Program-made: the position numbers and the translations under genes
Assembly: GCF_902167635.1 (NCBI RefSeq)
Contig: NZ_CABHMS010000002.1
Span: 868,001 to 932,000, forward strand
Direction of reading: 5' to 3'
Source of the DNA: Chitinophaga vietnamensis
Lineage (GTDB): Bacteria; Bacteroidota; Bacteroidia; Chitinophagales; Chitinophagaceae
DNA: 64,000 bases
Shown: positions 19,601-32,700 of the stretch, piece after piece
How the letters are laid out: the number at the start of each line of letters is the position of its first letter
How positions within the stretch are numbered: position 1 is the first letter of the stretch
Notes under the pieces: model-generated
Seen by the model: only the letters and a program-made list of their open reading frames with translations
Databases searched by the model: none
What the model was told of the DNA's origin: nothing

Positions 19601-19714
19601 TATGGCATTGGCTTGTCGATCGTATTGGAATTACTGCCGCTGGTAAACGGGCAGCTGGATGTGCAAAGTGCCGTTGATAAAGGAACAACGATCACGATAT
19701 CAATTGCTGTATAA
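16658..19714 (+). CDS. Two-component sensor histidine kinase with beta-propeller sensor
   Basis: About 1018 residues. Signal peptide VKKYLCCCLLALLML to AHAQ, then a periplasmic double propeller of Reg_prop repeats (YGFLWLGTENGIVRFDG, HHRLWIGTYNHG, GYLWVAPEKGLLRV, GYLWLSTNKGLF) and a Y_Y_Y domain. One membrane span lies near residues 745-765, followed by a coiled coil. The HisKA box is ISHDIKTPMKYL (His807); HATPase N box HNLLDNAVKY and G boxes DKGTGF and YGIGLSIV follow. No receiver domain is fused, unlike the hybrid sensors often tied to polysaccharide loci. The GTG start was chosen from the signal peptide; ATG at 16586 is an alternative. Its likely partner is the response regulator downstream on the opposite strand. 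Confidence 0.9.
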   Translation: MKKYLCCCLLALLMLQGNLNIAHAQAAGNLLLEKHYTDDNGLPQNSVKCIIPDQYGFLWLGTENGIVRFDGKNFRLYNSVSLGTTSDRTNYMFADDHHHIHAFIEDEVIDIDQGAVGSRYWKWLPPYSFHEYALRYNKSLSFPASSLPNLYQGYLHLSEYIIPGEDDQAYIIGRDSITLRKNQQTLKAIAFGYGDFLSFFFLEKELYHLDHQGRLTGFHNMQAQQQAICGDITAHPSWQTKLNRSALYWNLAADQLFIYLDSTLYLVTRLPGGDLNTRKLLSHLDLPGISAVTLYYNTADKRLFIGSQTNGLYVFGEKKFTTFGDEPGVDAVYYAQAPFGAHGVITPTGNAYDSAYKATAIKGLRQAYTSDKRRDKYSMLRDYRQHIWYKTQGYLSELDATGNNILHQYHLSDAITQIYEDDHHRLWIGTYNHGTWYLDEGEQQSLKVFHPNLHHVMYFQEDKDGYLWVAPEKGLLRVNISNRHTDTIPGLEHICVRSLYVKGPHEIWISTANHGFFLYDGNKLTAFPLDARQYLSVVHCIIPDEAGYLWLSTNKGLFQAARKDLLEYARQPQGNIFYLYYARDAGFNTNEFNGGCEPCAIKLDDGRISLPSMNGLVAFSTREKIAELPDKALFIDKITAGEQEYKDRDTIWLPHHFKPLKLEISTPYFGNDYNLQIDYAWLSGGKDTSWLDISDNQTLTFSSLPSGAHQLVIRKANGFGNNNYTCRSLVLMVAPAYFETTWFRLLIVMIVIICVYVYIRLRVYYLKKSNAQLEAHVHDRTKELATSESRLRAQMQMQEKLVAAISHDIKTPMKYLVHGAERVIDRNLSYNEMKEEVGMIYDTAYRMYFLLDNLVGYVKTHLLAGEIRMEEMDLYELLEEKKAIFDLVAAARDTAIVLQEQRPMKIHSNPLILGIIIHNLLDNAVKYTENGQVLLSAHMRGQWADITITDKGTGFQPEILAWVQKAAKAATEAERPASVLHYGIGLSIVLELLPLVNGQLDVQSAVDKGTTITISIAV

Positions 19715-20335
19715 CTTCACTTTTTCTGTTAGCTCAATAATATTGGAGATCTCCAGCTTCTCAAATATCCTGTTCTTATAAGTACTGATAGTAGTGACCT
19801 GTAAATTCAATGTTTTGGCGATACTCATATTGTTATTGCCTTTGATCAGCAGGGAGAGCACTTCTTTTTCACGGCTGGAGAGGCTGTGAAGCGGGTTGGT
19901 ATGGCCATTGCGCGATTTGCCGCCGATGCGCTGCACCAGCTGTTCTTTTACATTGGCGCTGAGATAAGTATCATTATTCAGTACGGTGATCAGCGCCTTC
20001 CTGATCTCTTCTTCCGGCGCATCTTTATGCAGGTAGCCATTGGCGCCGGCCTGCACGTAATTGATGCCGAACAGTTGTTCGTCGTAGCCGGAAAACACCA
20101 GTATCCGGATACCAGGCTGCCGCAAGCGGGCTGCATCAATCATCTTCAGGTTATTCCCCCCGGGTATATTGATATCCAGCACAAGCAGGTCAAATGAACG
20201 CTGGCCCAGCAACTGTATGGTTTCATTGAAATTGTCGGATTCGACGATATCCACCTGTCCCAGCAGGTGCCTGATAATGGCCATGACCCCCATTCTCACG
20301 ATCACATGGTCTTCTGCTACTAAAATTGATTTCAT
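19700..20335 (-). CDS. NarL/FixJ-type response regulator
   Basis: A 211-residue regulator. The receiver domain has acidic Glu8-Asp9, phospho-acceptor Asp54 (LVLDINIP), a conserved Thr/Ser-region LVFSGYD and Lys in YLHKDA. The C-terminal LuxR-type HTH covers about 145-205 (LSSREKEVLSLLIKG, MSIAKTLNLQVTTISTYKNR). It would bind promoter DNA when phosphorylated. Its 3' end overlaps the kinase gene by 15 bp in convergent orientation, and it is divergent from the giant adhesin gene, so the adhesin operon is a plausible target. The start MKSILVAEDH is favoured over an upstream codon because it begins at the receiver domain. Confidence 0.93.
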   Translation of the reverse strand: MKSILVAEDHVIVRMGVMAIIRHLLGQVDIVESDNFNETIQLLGQRSFDLLVLDINIPGGNNLKMIDAARLRQPGIRILVFSGYDEQLFGINYVQAGANGYLHKDAPEEEIRKALITVLNNDTYLSANVKEQLVQRIGGKSRNGHTNPLHSLSSREKEVLSLLIKGNNNMSIAKTLNLQVTTISTYKNRIFEKLEISNIIELTEKVKLYSN

Positions 20336-20707
20336 AGGTATCAGATAACGTATATACGGCAAAGTTAGGCCTTATCTTGACAAATTTATGTAGTAAAAAA
20401 ACTACAAAACAATTATAAATATTACTACAGTGCCAGCCGGAGGGTGTTGATAAATTTGTTGCGAGATGCAATGTTGTTGATTTGCAATGCATTTGACGAA
20501 TCTGTGATTTAACCATAAAATGTGTTCCTATGATTAATTTTACACACCGCCATGTTACCAGCCAATTTTTGCCATGTGAGGGCGTGGTATCGTCATTATT
20601 CTGATCAATAGCATCTTTCAAGCATTTTTTTCCAGCGATTCTCAGGCAATTGGTGTTTGCTTTACGGCAAGCCCGATGTGTCCGTGTTTTACCCAAATAG
20701 CACAGGT
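20336..20707. promoter_or_regulatory. Divergent intergenic region, response regulator / giant adhesin
   Basis: This 372-bp gap holds no gene. On the minus strand a TAAATTTG box (20388-20381) preceded by TTG at a 20-base spacing fits the Bacteroidota -33/-7 promoter and lies 46 bp from the response regulator ATG. On the plus strand a TAAATTTG box occurs at 20451-20458 but lacks a clear -33 element and would give the adhesin a leader of about 240 nt. An interrupted inverted repeat (GTAG / CTAC) near 20390-20404 could be a regulator site. Confidence 0.45.
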
Positions 20708-23700
20708 ATGTTTCAGCCGCACAAATTGTTTTGCAACCGTTATTTTCGTTTCACTACCAATATCCTGTTTCGACTAACCGGTGGCGGTCGTTGGTATTTG
20801 CGCCTAATGCTCCTGCTCTTGACAGGCCTGTTATGGCAGCAAACAACAATGGCCGCTTCATTTGTAGTAACCAATACAAATGATGCCGGTACTGGCTCAC
20901 TCCGCCAGGCCATCCTCGATGCAAATGCCGCAGGGGTAGGACCGCATACCATCACGTTTTCGGTATACGGACAGATAACGATCCTCACAACAATGCCCAC
21001 CATCACGGCAAAGAAACTTACTATCGACGGGGGGAACAAGATCACCATCAACTCCTCCGGGGTGAACACGGTCACCAATCCTTTTATCATTAACGCAGAT
21101 AGCGTGACGGTGAAGAATTTCACGCTGACGAACGCCGGAGATATTTATTTTACCATCCAGCCCAACACCACCGGTGTAACGGTAGATCATATCACCACTT
21201 ACAGCACTACTGGCAACTATCTGAATTTATTTATGTCGGTAAGCGGAAATTCTACCGGCCTTACTGTCAAAAATATTTACACCAGCGATATCGAACCTTG
21301 CAATAGCGCCAATCCTTTGCTGATCGGACGTGTATTCCATTTCATGGGCGGTACGCAAACCAACCTGGTGATGGACAATATCAACATCAGCTCGCAGGGC
21401 AATGCCAGGGGTTGTGAGGGGATCGTGTTCCGTGGCGCGTCTGTCAATGGTTTCACGCTTACCAACAGCCGCATCACCGGCGTACAGAATGCGATCTATT
21501 TTGATAATAATGGCGGCCCCGTACAAACCGGTAATAATATTTTACTGGACCATGTTACCGTGGATTCTGTTGCAAATGGTGTATCTACCGGTTTCTTTTC
21601 TGCTTTTAACAACACCAATGTTAGCATAAAAAACAGCTCCTTCACGTTCACGCGGTCTAGCACCGACAATGGCGATTATGCGATCCGTTTCCTGAACAAC
21701 AGTGATGGCATTACGATCGATAACTGTACCATTAAAGATGCAGACCTGCGTGGCATTATGTTCGATGCAACGGCCAGCAATGTTACGATCAGCAATTCCA
21801 AAGTGATGATCCCCGGGGTGTTGTACTCCAATACCGCCGCCGATAACCGCATGATATTCCTGCAAGGGAACGTTAATACGCTTAATATCAGCAATACGAT
21901 ACTGGATGCGGATGCAAAGGGAACGACACTAGATGGGGGATGGGGTATTTACTTCGGGACAAATGCCACTGTCAATAATGTGACGCTCAATAAAGTGGCG
22001 ATCAATAACGCCGTTGGGGATGGTATCGCGGTATGGGGGACCGTCAATGGTTTCCAGCTACAGCAATCGAAATTCAACAATTGTTATGATGGTATAGAGT
22101 TCTATAACAACGTGGCCAAAACAGGCGTCGTCGTTAACAATTCCAGTTTTATCAACAGTACCCGTTCAGGTATTGTTTTCTCCGTTAGTACCGGTGCGCT
22201 GGCTTCGGATGCGAGTTTCACCGGTGATACGATCGTGAATGCCGCATCGAATGGTATCTGGTGGTATAGCAGTACGGGAAGCGCCAATAACGCACAGGTA
22301 ACAGGTTGCGTGATCCACGATTGCGGCGGCGCTGGCGTGTACAGCGATAACCCGACCAATATTGTGATCAGCAACAATGCCATTTATAACAATGGTACGG
22401 CGGGCATCAAATTCGCCAATGCAGGTAATTGCAGTTATACCAATGCCGGCGCTAAAGTGCCAGTGTTGCTTTCTTCCACCACATTGGGCGGCGGGCAGTA
22501 CCAGCTGAAGATCAATATCCCGAATATCACCGCCGGCGCTACCTATTCGGTAGATATCTATGCTAATGATCCGGGTATCTCCAGCAGCAGCGGACAATAT
22601 TATGTAACTACGCTCAACGGGCTATCCGCCGGTGTGAACACGCAAACGATCACTTACAATACCGGCCCGGGGGCCACTGCCAGCGGCTTCTGGACGGCCA
22701 CGCTCCGCATACCGGCTAATACCTGCGGTACTTCAGAGTTCAGTAGTATGTTGCCCATCACGGTAAGAGGACCGGCCGGCGTCAATGCCGGCATTGCTGC
22801 GTGGTACCGTGGCGACCAGGGCTTGAGCAGCGCGCAATGGAGTGATTTCAGCGGCTACAATATCAACCTGCCGCAGGCCAGCGCCGCCGCGCAGCCAGCC
22901 GTGCAGCCCGGTGGCATGAACTTTAACCCCACCGCCGTTTTCAACGGCGCGCAATATTTTGGTAAGCTGAATGTAGTAGATCCTGCATCTTCCGTATTTG
23001 GTAACGGTAGCCTGCAGAACATTGCCGTCTTCGCCGCGTCATCTTCCGCTGCGCTCAACGCCGGCGCTATATTTGACCAGAACACAACTACCAACTACGG
23101 AGTGATCACATGTCCTTCTTATACAGATGGCAACGTGTATTTCGACGCGCCTTACAGCTTCCGCGCCAATGCGCCCTGGGGCGGCGCCATCGGCAAAACG
23201 AATGTGTGGAGCTTCACCAAAACGACTACCAACATGAGCGTGTTCCGCGACCGCGCAACGGTAGTGAGCAATAATGGCAGTTATGTTTTTGGCGGCAATG
23301 CGGGCAACTACGCGTCCAACCTCGGCATCTGGTATGGCGGAGCGCTCTTCAACGGAAATATCCCCGAAGTAATTATATATAGTGATATCACCGCGCTCAG
23401 TGCTACTGATCGTCAGAAGATAGAATCTTACCTGGCGTTTAAATACGGTGTAACGCTCGACCAGACCACGCCTACAGATTATCTCGCCAGCGATGGCGTA
23501 ACGAAGATGTGGTCCGCTGATCCGGTATACAAGAAACGTGTAACCGGTATCGGCCGTGATGATGTATCTTTCCTGCAACAGAAACAATCGCTCAGCGTAG
23601 ATGATGGCGTGGTAACAATCGCCGCCGGCAATGCTGTGATGGCCTCCAATGGCGCCAATAACAGCACGATCCCCAATGATAAGAGCTTCCTCTCTTTCAG

Positions 23701-26700
23701 CGATAACGATGGCGCTGTATTGTATAATATCCCGGTGAATGGAACGAAAGCAACGCAGCGCATGGCGCGCATCTGGAAAGTACAGCGTACCAACTGGGCA
23801 GATCAATCTATTACCCTGCGGTTCAATAGTGGCAGTAAGGCCAATTACCTGCTGATCAGCACGGATCCTGCTTTTGCTACGCTGAACCAGGAACTGGCGC
23901 TGGATTCCACCGGCGCGGTGACTATCAACTCCAGCCTGCTGAGCAATGGCATTTACTTTACTACCGGCGCATTGTTAAGAGGCCCGGCGAATGTGAACAA
24001 GGGAATAGGAGCATGGTGGAGAGCGGATGCAGGCGGCAGCAGCAGTTTGATCATTGATTATAGCGGTAATGGAAAACCTCAAAGACAGCCTGTTGCCGGT
24101 AGTCAGCCAACATTCCTGTCCAATGGCGCCAACTTCAACCCGGCCCTGTACTTCAATAGTAATACTTATTTGTCCAGCAACTCCGTATTTGGTACAGGCA
24201 GTATCCAGAACTCCAGCGTATTGGTAGTGGCAATGCCAACTACCAGCGTAGCGCATGCGGAATTTGCAGAAGCAGCCAGTAACGGGAATCTTTATCGTGG
24301 TTATACGCCATACTCCGACGGACAAGTATATTTTGATGCGCCTTATAGTTACCGCATCAATGCGCCGTGGGGCGGTACCTACAATACGCCTTCCTTGTTC
24401 ACCTTCAACAGAAGGGCTAGCGGCACCACGATGGATGCGTCTGTGAATAATCATCTACTGGCCATGTGGACAGGGCCGCTGGCTAACTATAACGGTGTTA
24501 ATGCGCCTTTCTATTTTGGTTCCGAGACAACGGGAGCCGGGTTTAACGGTAACGTAGCGGAGATGATTGTGTATACAGATAATTCCGCGATGACCAGCCT
24601 GGATCTTCAGAAGATACAATCTTATCTCGCGCTTAAATATGGTATCACCATTAACCCGGTAACACCGCTTGCGTCTCCGGATTATGTGGCCACTGATGGT
24701 ACCGTATATTGGAGCGCATCGGCCAACAGCGCTTATGCGGCGCATATCACCGGTATTGGCCGTGATACAATCACCGCGCTGGATCAGCGGCAGTCGCGCA
24801 GCGCAGATGCCGGTTACGTAACGCTGGCACTGGGCAATAGCATCTTCAGCAATAATAAAGATGTGAATGCGACGATCACCAATGATAAGTCTTTCTTCGT
24901 GATCAGTGACAATAACGGTACGATCAAATACACGCCCATTAACGGTTTGACGGGTGTGACGCATAGGCTCGGCAATACCTGGAAAGTACAGAAAACCAAT
25001 TGGGCAGATCAGAACATTACTTTGTTGGCAGACACCACTTATACTTTCTCTGCCCCCAAATACCTGCTCATCAGTAATGATCCCACCTTCGCAACAGGCA
25101 CCAGCATATTGCCGGTTGTCAATAACAGGATCACGCTGAACAGCAGCCAGCTGGCCAATGCCAGCTATTTCACTTTTGCGACGCGCTTCAACGGACCTGC
25201 CGGCGTGATTAAGGGCATTGCCGCCTGGTATCGTGCAGATCAGGGTTTGAGCCCGCAGCAATGGAATGATTTCAGTGGCACGAATATCAATATCCCGCAG
25301 CCCAGTGTGGCCAACCAGCCTGGCATAGCGGCGGGCAGCATGAACTTCAATCCAACCGCCACTTTCGCCGGCGTACAATATTTCGGGAAAGCGAATGTAG
25401 TAGATCCTGCTTCTTCTGTATTCGGCAACGGCCCGGTACAGAACTTCGCGGTATTCGCGGCCTCTTCTACCAGCGCGCTGGCGGCCGGCGCTAACGGCGG
25501 TATCTTCGATCAGATGACCACCAACAACTACCCGGTGGTAACTGCTCCTTCACAAACAGATGGTAATTTCTACTTCGATGCGCCTTATGGCTGGCGCCTC
25601 AGTGGGCCATGGGGCGGTACCCTGGGTAAAACCAATGTATGGAGCTTCACCAAAACGGTGAGCAATATTAATGTATTCCGCGACCGTACCACCATGGCTA
25701 CCGCTACGGGCACTTTTGATTACTCTGCCTATAATGGCGGTAACTACGCTACCAACCTCGGTGTATGGCATGGCAACGGTTACTTCAATGGTAGCATTCC
25801 GGAAGTGATCATCTATAATGATATCACCGCACTCACTGCTACCGACCGTCAGAAGATAGAATCTTATCTCGCCCTGAAATACGGTACCACGCTCGATCAA
25901 ACCACGCCAACGGATTATCTCGCCAGCGATGGCGTAACGAAGATGTGGGCCGCTGATGCCACTTACAATAAGCATATCACCGGCATCGGCCGTGATGACC
26001 TGTCTTTCCTGCAACAGAAACAATCGCAGAGTGTAGATACCGGTACCGTCGCTATCGCATTGGGCACAGGTATCGCTGCATCTAACCAAACAAATACGAA
26101 TACCATTACCAACGATAAATCTTTCTTCTCTTTCAGTGATAATGGTTTAACCACTGCATATGCAGCACCGGTAAGCGGTGTAAGCAGCGTGAATGTGCGC
26201 ATGGGCAGGATATTTAAAGTAACAAAAACAGGATGGGCCGATCAAACGATTACCCTAAAAGTGGCCGGCGGCAACAGCAAAACTTACCTGATGGTGAGCG
26301 CAGACCCCACATTTGCTACCGGCAACACCTTGTATAAAGTCAAGGCCGATAGCACGGTAACGCTGAACAGCAGCCTGCTGGCCAATGGCGCCTATTTCAC
26401 TTTTGCCAGACCGGCCGTAGGACCTAACGGCGTGAATAACGGCGTTACCTTCTGGTTACGTGCAGATGATGGCGTGTCCGGCGGCAGCGCATGGAACGAC
26501 TATAGCAATTTAGGCAATACTGCCTTGCAGCCTGTAGTGGCCAGTCAGCCAACTACTGATGCAAAGGCGCTCAACTTCAACTATGGCCTGCTGTTCGATG
26601 GTGCGGCTGATTTCATGGATATTAATACCACGCGCATAGACCCCACAACAGCAACCATTTTTGCGGTGGCCAGTGGTTCAGGCTTTGCTGCCGTTAGAGA

Positions 26701-29700
26701 GCTGGTAGGCAGCGGCGCCGTAGGCTCCGCTCACGGTATGGAGTACCGGGTGGTTAATAGCGGACAAACACAATACCTGGAGAATGCAGCGTCAGTATTG
26801 GCTGTAACCGGTAGCGCCACCGCTTTACCTGGTAAGCCTTATATCTTCAGCGCCACGCAGGCCAGCAATACGCCCAACGGCATACGTATGTTTGAAAACT
26901 ATACGTTGGACAACCAGGGTACGATCAATCTAACGCCACTCACCGCCAATCTCGTTTCCATTGGCTCCCGTACCATCGCCGCCAGAGGATTTTACTGGAT
27001 GGGTAATATGGGAGAAGTGGTCGCTTATAACCGTATACTGTCAGATGCCGAACGCCAGTCGGTAGAATCTTACCTCGGTCTTAAATACGGTATCACTATC
27101 AACAATGGCGCTACTGATTACCTAGCCACCGATGGCACGAAATACTGGAATGCCGATGCTGTTTACAAGAACAGGATCACCGGTATCGGCCGCGACGATA
27201 GCACCGCTTTAAATACCAAACAGTCTTTAAGTGTAGACACTGGCTTCATCACTGTTGCATTGGGCAATAACATTGCTATCACCAATAGTGATAATACCAA
27301 TACCATCACCAACGATAAATCTTTCCTTGTTTTTGCAGATAATGGCTTGTCTGCCGTTGGCTACCCGGTTGTAGCCAGCACGCCGCTGATGCCGAGCGTT
27401 ACCCGCCGTATGGCCCGTGTATGGAAGATGAGGAAAACGGCATGGGCAGATCAGAATATTACCATACAAGCCAATATTAACGGCACTTCCAAATACTTGC
27501 TGGTCAGCAATACAGATCCCAACTTTGCGCCGGCTAATATTACACAGGCGATACCATTTAATGGCAACCAGCTCACATTCAACAGCAGCAATATTCCTGA
27601 TGGCGCTTACTTCACCATTGGGGCTGTATTGAAAGCGCCGGGAGGCGTGACCAATAATGTTAGTATGTGGGTGAAGGCAGATGATGGCATTACGCAAAGC
27701 AGCGGCAATGTGAGCAACTGGCTGGATCAATCAGGTAACAATACCTTCACGGTGTCTGGAACCGCGCCCACTGCGCCTTTGGCGTATGTGAACTTCAACC
27801 CGCTGGTACGCTTTGGCGGCGCAGGTAAGTTGGTAGGCAACACCAGTATCGATATGGCCGAGGCATTTACTGCCAATGCATGGACCGGCGCGCCTGCTGC
27901 CAACCGCGGCGCTGTTGTATCGCCCACTACCAATGCCGGCGATGCTTCTTCCCGGTATTTCATGCATAGCTTCAGCTCACTGGTGTACACGGGCATCAGC
28001 ACGGCCGGTCCTACGTCTTATATGACAGCGCCGGCGCCGCCCTCCGGAGAATTTGATGTCTGGAATAGCGGCGGAACAAATATCTATCGCAGAAATGCTA
28101 CCTCTGTTATCACCGGTACCACAGGCGCCGTCATGACCGGCATACCGCAAATTGGCGACCGCTCCACTGCCGATGGTAAAATGACCGGGGATATTTCAGA
28201 GATCGTGTTATATAGCGCAGCTAATAATGCGGCAGACCGCAACAAGATTGAAACTTATCTCGCTATCAAATATGGTATTACTTTAAACAGTAGCTATACC
28301 AATACTGCCAACAATGTTATCTGGGATACTACTGCCAATACTGGCTTCAACAACAATATCGCCGGTATTGGCCGGGATGATATCGAAGATCTGCAACAGC
28401 GGCAATCGCGCAGTATCAACAGCGGCACACAGGTGGCCATTGGATTGGGCAGCCTGGCAGAAACGAATAAAGGCAATACCAATGCCTTTGCTGCCAGTGG
28501 TCATTACCTGGTGTGGGGAGATGATAACAATTCCCTCAGCTTCAGAACGGCCGTAACAGGCCACCCGGTGGTGAACTATCGCATGAGCAGGTTGTGGAAA
28601 GTAGCGCAAACAGCCGGCATGAACAGCCAGGTACAGGTAGCGATTCCGTATACCGCCTTGCCGAATCCAAAACAGTCTTACCTCATCGTGAGTGATGATA
28701 ACGTGATCAACGGCGCGGACCAATTCATTCCTTTGCAGGTCATCACCCTCAATGGCGTGAAACACTATGCGGCCAATGTTACCTTTAATTCAGGACAGTA
28801 CTTCAGCTTCGGCGGATATATCAAATCACCGGGTGGTATAGCCGGTACCGCGCTGTGGCTGCGTCCCGACTATGGTACTTCTTCATCCGCTGATAATACC
28901 CCTATCGATACCTGGACAGATTTCGCTTCTTATCTGAACAACGCCTTACAGCCTGTTGCAGCATCGCAGCCGAAGTATGTCAACAATACAACAGACAATA
29001 TCAACTACAACCCTGCGCTGAAATTCAGCGGTTCCAATTTCATGAACCTGGATGTAAGCAAGCTGCCTACTGGTACCAGTGCCAGAACGCTTTTCGGCGT
29101 AGGTAAAACAAATACGCTCAGCGGCAATGGTTATTTCATGAGCTGGGGCGCTAACGCCGCTTCACAAGGTAGCGGTATCGCCAGCATCAGCGGCGCCGCC
29201 TATTTTGTAGGTATTTCGGATGATGTGCCTTCCGCCGGTTTCTGGCAAACTGCGCGGCCTGATGAGATGGCCGCCGTATGGGCTGGCGCAGGCGGTACTG
29301 CCACTTTGTACAGCAAAACCAAACAGCTGAATGCACTGAACAAACCAGGCTGGAACACTGGCACTGCCCTGGCGAAAGTGGGCTCCTTCCTCTCCACAGC
29401 GGAAAACTGGAATGGCGCCATGGGCGATCTGATCGTATATCCGTTCGCGTTAAACCCGGGTCAGCTCCGCAAAGTGGAATCTTATCTCGGCATCAAATAT
29501 GGTTATACATTAGATCAGACCACGCCGGGTAATTATCTCGCTACCGACAGCACCGTGATCTGGGACGCTACTGCCAATGCCGGCTACAATAACAACATCG
29601 CCGGTATCGGTTATGATGAAGTGGAAGGGCTTAACCAGAAGCAGTCGCGCAGCATCAACGCCGGCGCTATCCTCAGTGTGGGCCTCAATTCCATTGAAAC

Positions 29701-32700
29701 AGACAACATCACTAACACTGCTACTTTCGGCGCTGATAAAAGCTATATGATCTGGGGCAGTAACAGTAACCTGTTGACGGCTATCAATACCAACCTGCCA
29801 TCGGGTAGCTGCGTTAGCCAGCGCCTGTCGCAACAGTGGAAAGTACAATACAGCAATTTCAACGCTGCGCAGCTGTTGGCCATGGCCTTCGATTTGAATG
29901 GCGTTACTTATGCCGGTAAAGACATCAGCGATTTCTCCCTGTTGATAGATAATGATGGCGATGGCAACTTCGCCACCGGCACTATCACAGAAATAAAAGC
30001 CAGCGCTTACGACAGTACCAATAAAAAAGTGCTCTTCAACGCCGTCAGCAATATACCTGCCGGCGCGGTGTTCACGATCACTACCAGTCACCCGGTACGC
30101 ACTGCCAGCCTGGTAGCGGATGGCGCGGCCAAAACGGCTGCCAGCATCTGTAAGGAAGGTAACTGGATATACTTCATTGATCCGGCAGATGCCACTAAAT
30201 ACATCGCGGCCATAGACCTGAATGGCAACACCGCTAATGCTACAGACTTCGGCGCCGCCATCGTGGATGTTAGCAAAGCGCAGAGCGCCCTGGGCGCCAG
30301 CAACGGTACCAACTATGGTATACAGCTGATGCGCCGCCTCTTGCAGATCTCTTACACCGGCGCACCGCTCACCACTAACGGCGGCGTGAAACTGCGCCTG
30401 CTCTGGGATCCTGCCGGCAAAGACAGCGCCAGCACCTATCTGTCCGGCACTCGCAATGTATCCGCGCCACAACAATGGACCTGGTTCAAACATACCGGCG
30501 ATATCGCCGCCACCATGGCCGATATCACGCCGGAAAACCTGAATAACATCACCGCGCTTACACCTGCGGCTTCCGGTACAGTTGACGGCGTCAACTATGT
30601 ACAGTTCAACAACCTGCAGAACTTCTCCGTCTTCGGCGGCCTTGTTAGCGCCAACCAGGTGCTGAGCATACAGAAAGCACAGGATGGGGCAGAAGGTGGC
30701 GCCAACGGCGCTTTCACGATCAGCTTGCCCACAGGTATCACTGCTACGGAAGATATCACGATCAACTACAGCGTAGGCGGTTCCGCTACCAACGGCGCTG
30801 ACTATAATACTTTAAATGGCACGGTAGTGCTCAAGTCAGGCGCACAAAGCGTTTCACTGCCGGTACTGGTGATTGACGACAAGATCATCGAGAATACAGA
30901 AACCGTAGCGGTGACGCTCACCGGCGCCAGCGGCCTTACTTCTGCCAATCCTTATGGTATCAGCAATACGCAAAATACCGCTACGCTTAATATTACGGAT
31001 AATGATCTCTCACAGGCGGTACTGAGTATCCGGAACCTGTCAGACGCGGCGGAGCCGGCCACCAATGGCGCTTTCGTGATCAGCCTGCCTGCAGGTTATA
31101 CCTCTTCAGAAGATGTACCGGTTAACTATACGGTAGCCGGTACAGCCACTAACGGCGTCGACTATACGGCATTGAAGGGTACCGTCGTACTGCCTGCCGG
31201 ACAAAACGGCGTACCACTGCCCGTGAATGTGATCGACGACAAGATCATCGAAGGCAACGAAACCGTGACCGCCACCCTGGTAACGGGTAAGTCTGCCAGT
31301 TTCACTTTCACCAGCGATCCTGTCTACAACAATGCTACCGTAAATATCGCCGATGATGATAATACGGCCGCCAATGAAGTATTGAGCATCACCAAAACGG
31401 CGGATGCTGCCGAACCGTCCACCAATGGCGCTTTCAGCATCTCTTTGCCCGCCGGTATCACCTGCGCGCAGGATATTACTGTGAACTATACCCTTAGCGG
31501 CACGGCCACTAACGGTACCGACTATACTACTTTAAGCGGCAGCGTGATCCTCCCTGCCGGAAAGAGCAGTGTATCCGTTCCCGTGAATGTGATCGATGAC
31601 AAGATCATCGAAGGTACCGAAACAGTGGTGCTCACACTTACGGGCGGTACCTCTGCCGTGGGCAGTTTCACGCCGGGCGCTACCAATGGCAGCGCCAGCC
31701 TGGATATTGCAGACGATGATAATATCGCTGCCAACGAAGTGCTCAGTATCACCAAAACCGGCGATGCAGCGGAGCCCAATACCAATGCAGCATTTACTGT
31801 CAGCTTACCCGCCGGCGTTACCGTATCCGAGCCGGTGACTGTTAATCTTGCGATCAGCGGCACAGCTACCAATGGCACCGACTATACGACAATTGCCAAC
31901 ACAGTAGTGATCCCTGCCGGAAAGAATAGTGTATCCGTTCCCGTGAATGTGATCGACGACAAGATCATAGAGGGAGATGAAACGGCGATCGCTACCATTA
32001 CCGGCGGCGCCTCCACCAGCTTCACTTTCACCGCTGGCGGCGCTACTGCCACTTCCACCATGGTGATCGCAGACGATGACGATACCGCAGCCAACAAAAG
32101 CGTGAGCCTCGTTAAAACCGCCGATGCGGCCGAGCCATCTACCAATGGCGCCTTCACCGTAAGCTTGCCCACCGGCATCACGGCTGCATGGCCTGTTACC
32201 GTGCATTATCTGGTGAGCGGTACCGCTACCAAAGATGTCGACTACCAGGCCCTGAGCGGCGTGGTGGTGATCCCCGCCGGTCAGAACGGCGTGCAGATAC
32301 CGGTGAATGTGATAGACGACAAGATCATCGAAAATAAAGAAAGCGTAGTGGCTGATATCTCGTCTGTAGGCGCGGCCGCCGTACCTTTCTATATCAGCAG
32401 CCAAAAAACGGACAGCGTCATAATTGCGGATGATGATAATATCGCCGCTAATGAAGCGCTGACCATCACTAAAATCGCCGATGCCGCCGAACCCGCCACC
32501 AATGGCAGTTTCAGCGTAAGTCTGCCTGCGGGCATCACCGTGAGCGAAGATGTAAGGGTGAACTATGGTATCGCCGGCACGGCTACTAACGGCGCCGACT
32601 ACACGACACTGAGCGGCAGCGTGATCATTCCCGCCGGCCAGAACAGTGTAAGCATCCCCGTGAATGTGATCGACGACAAAATTATCGAAGGCAACGAAAC

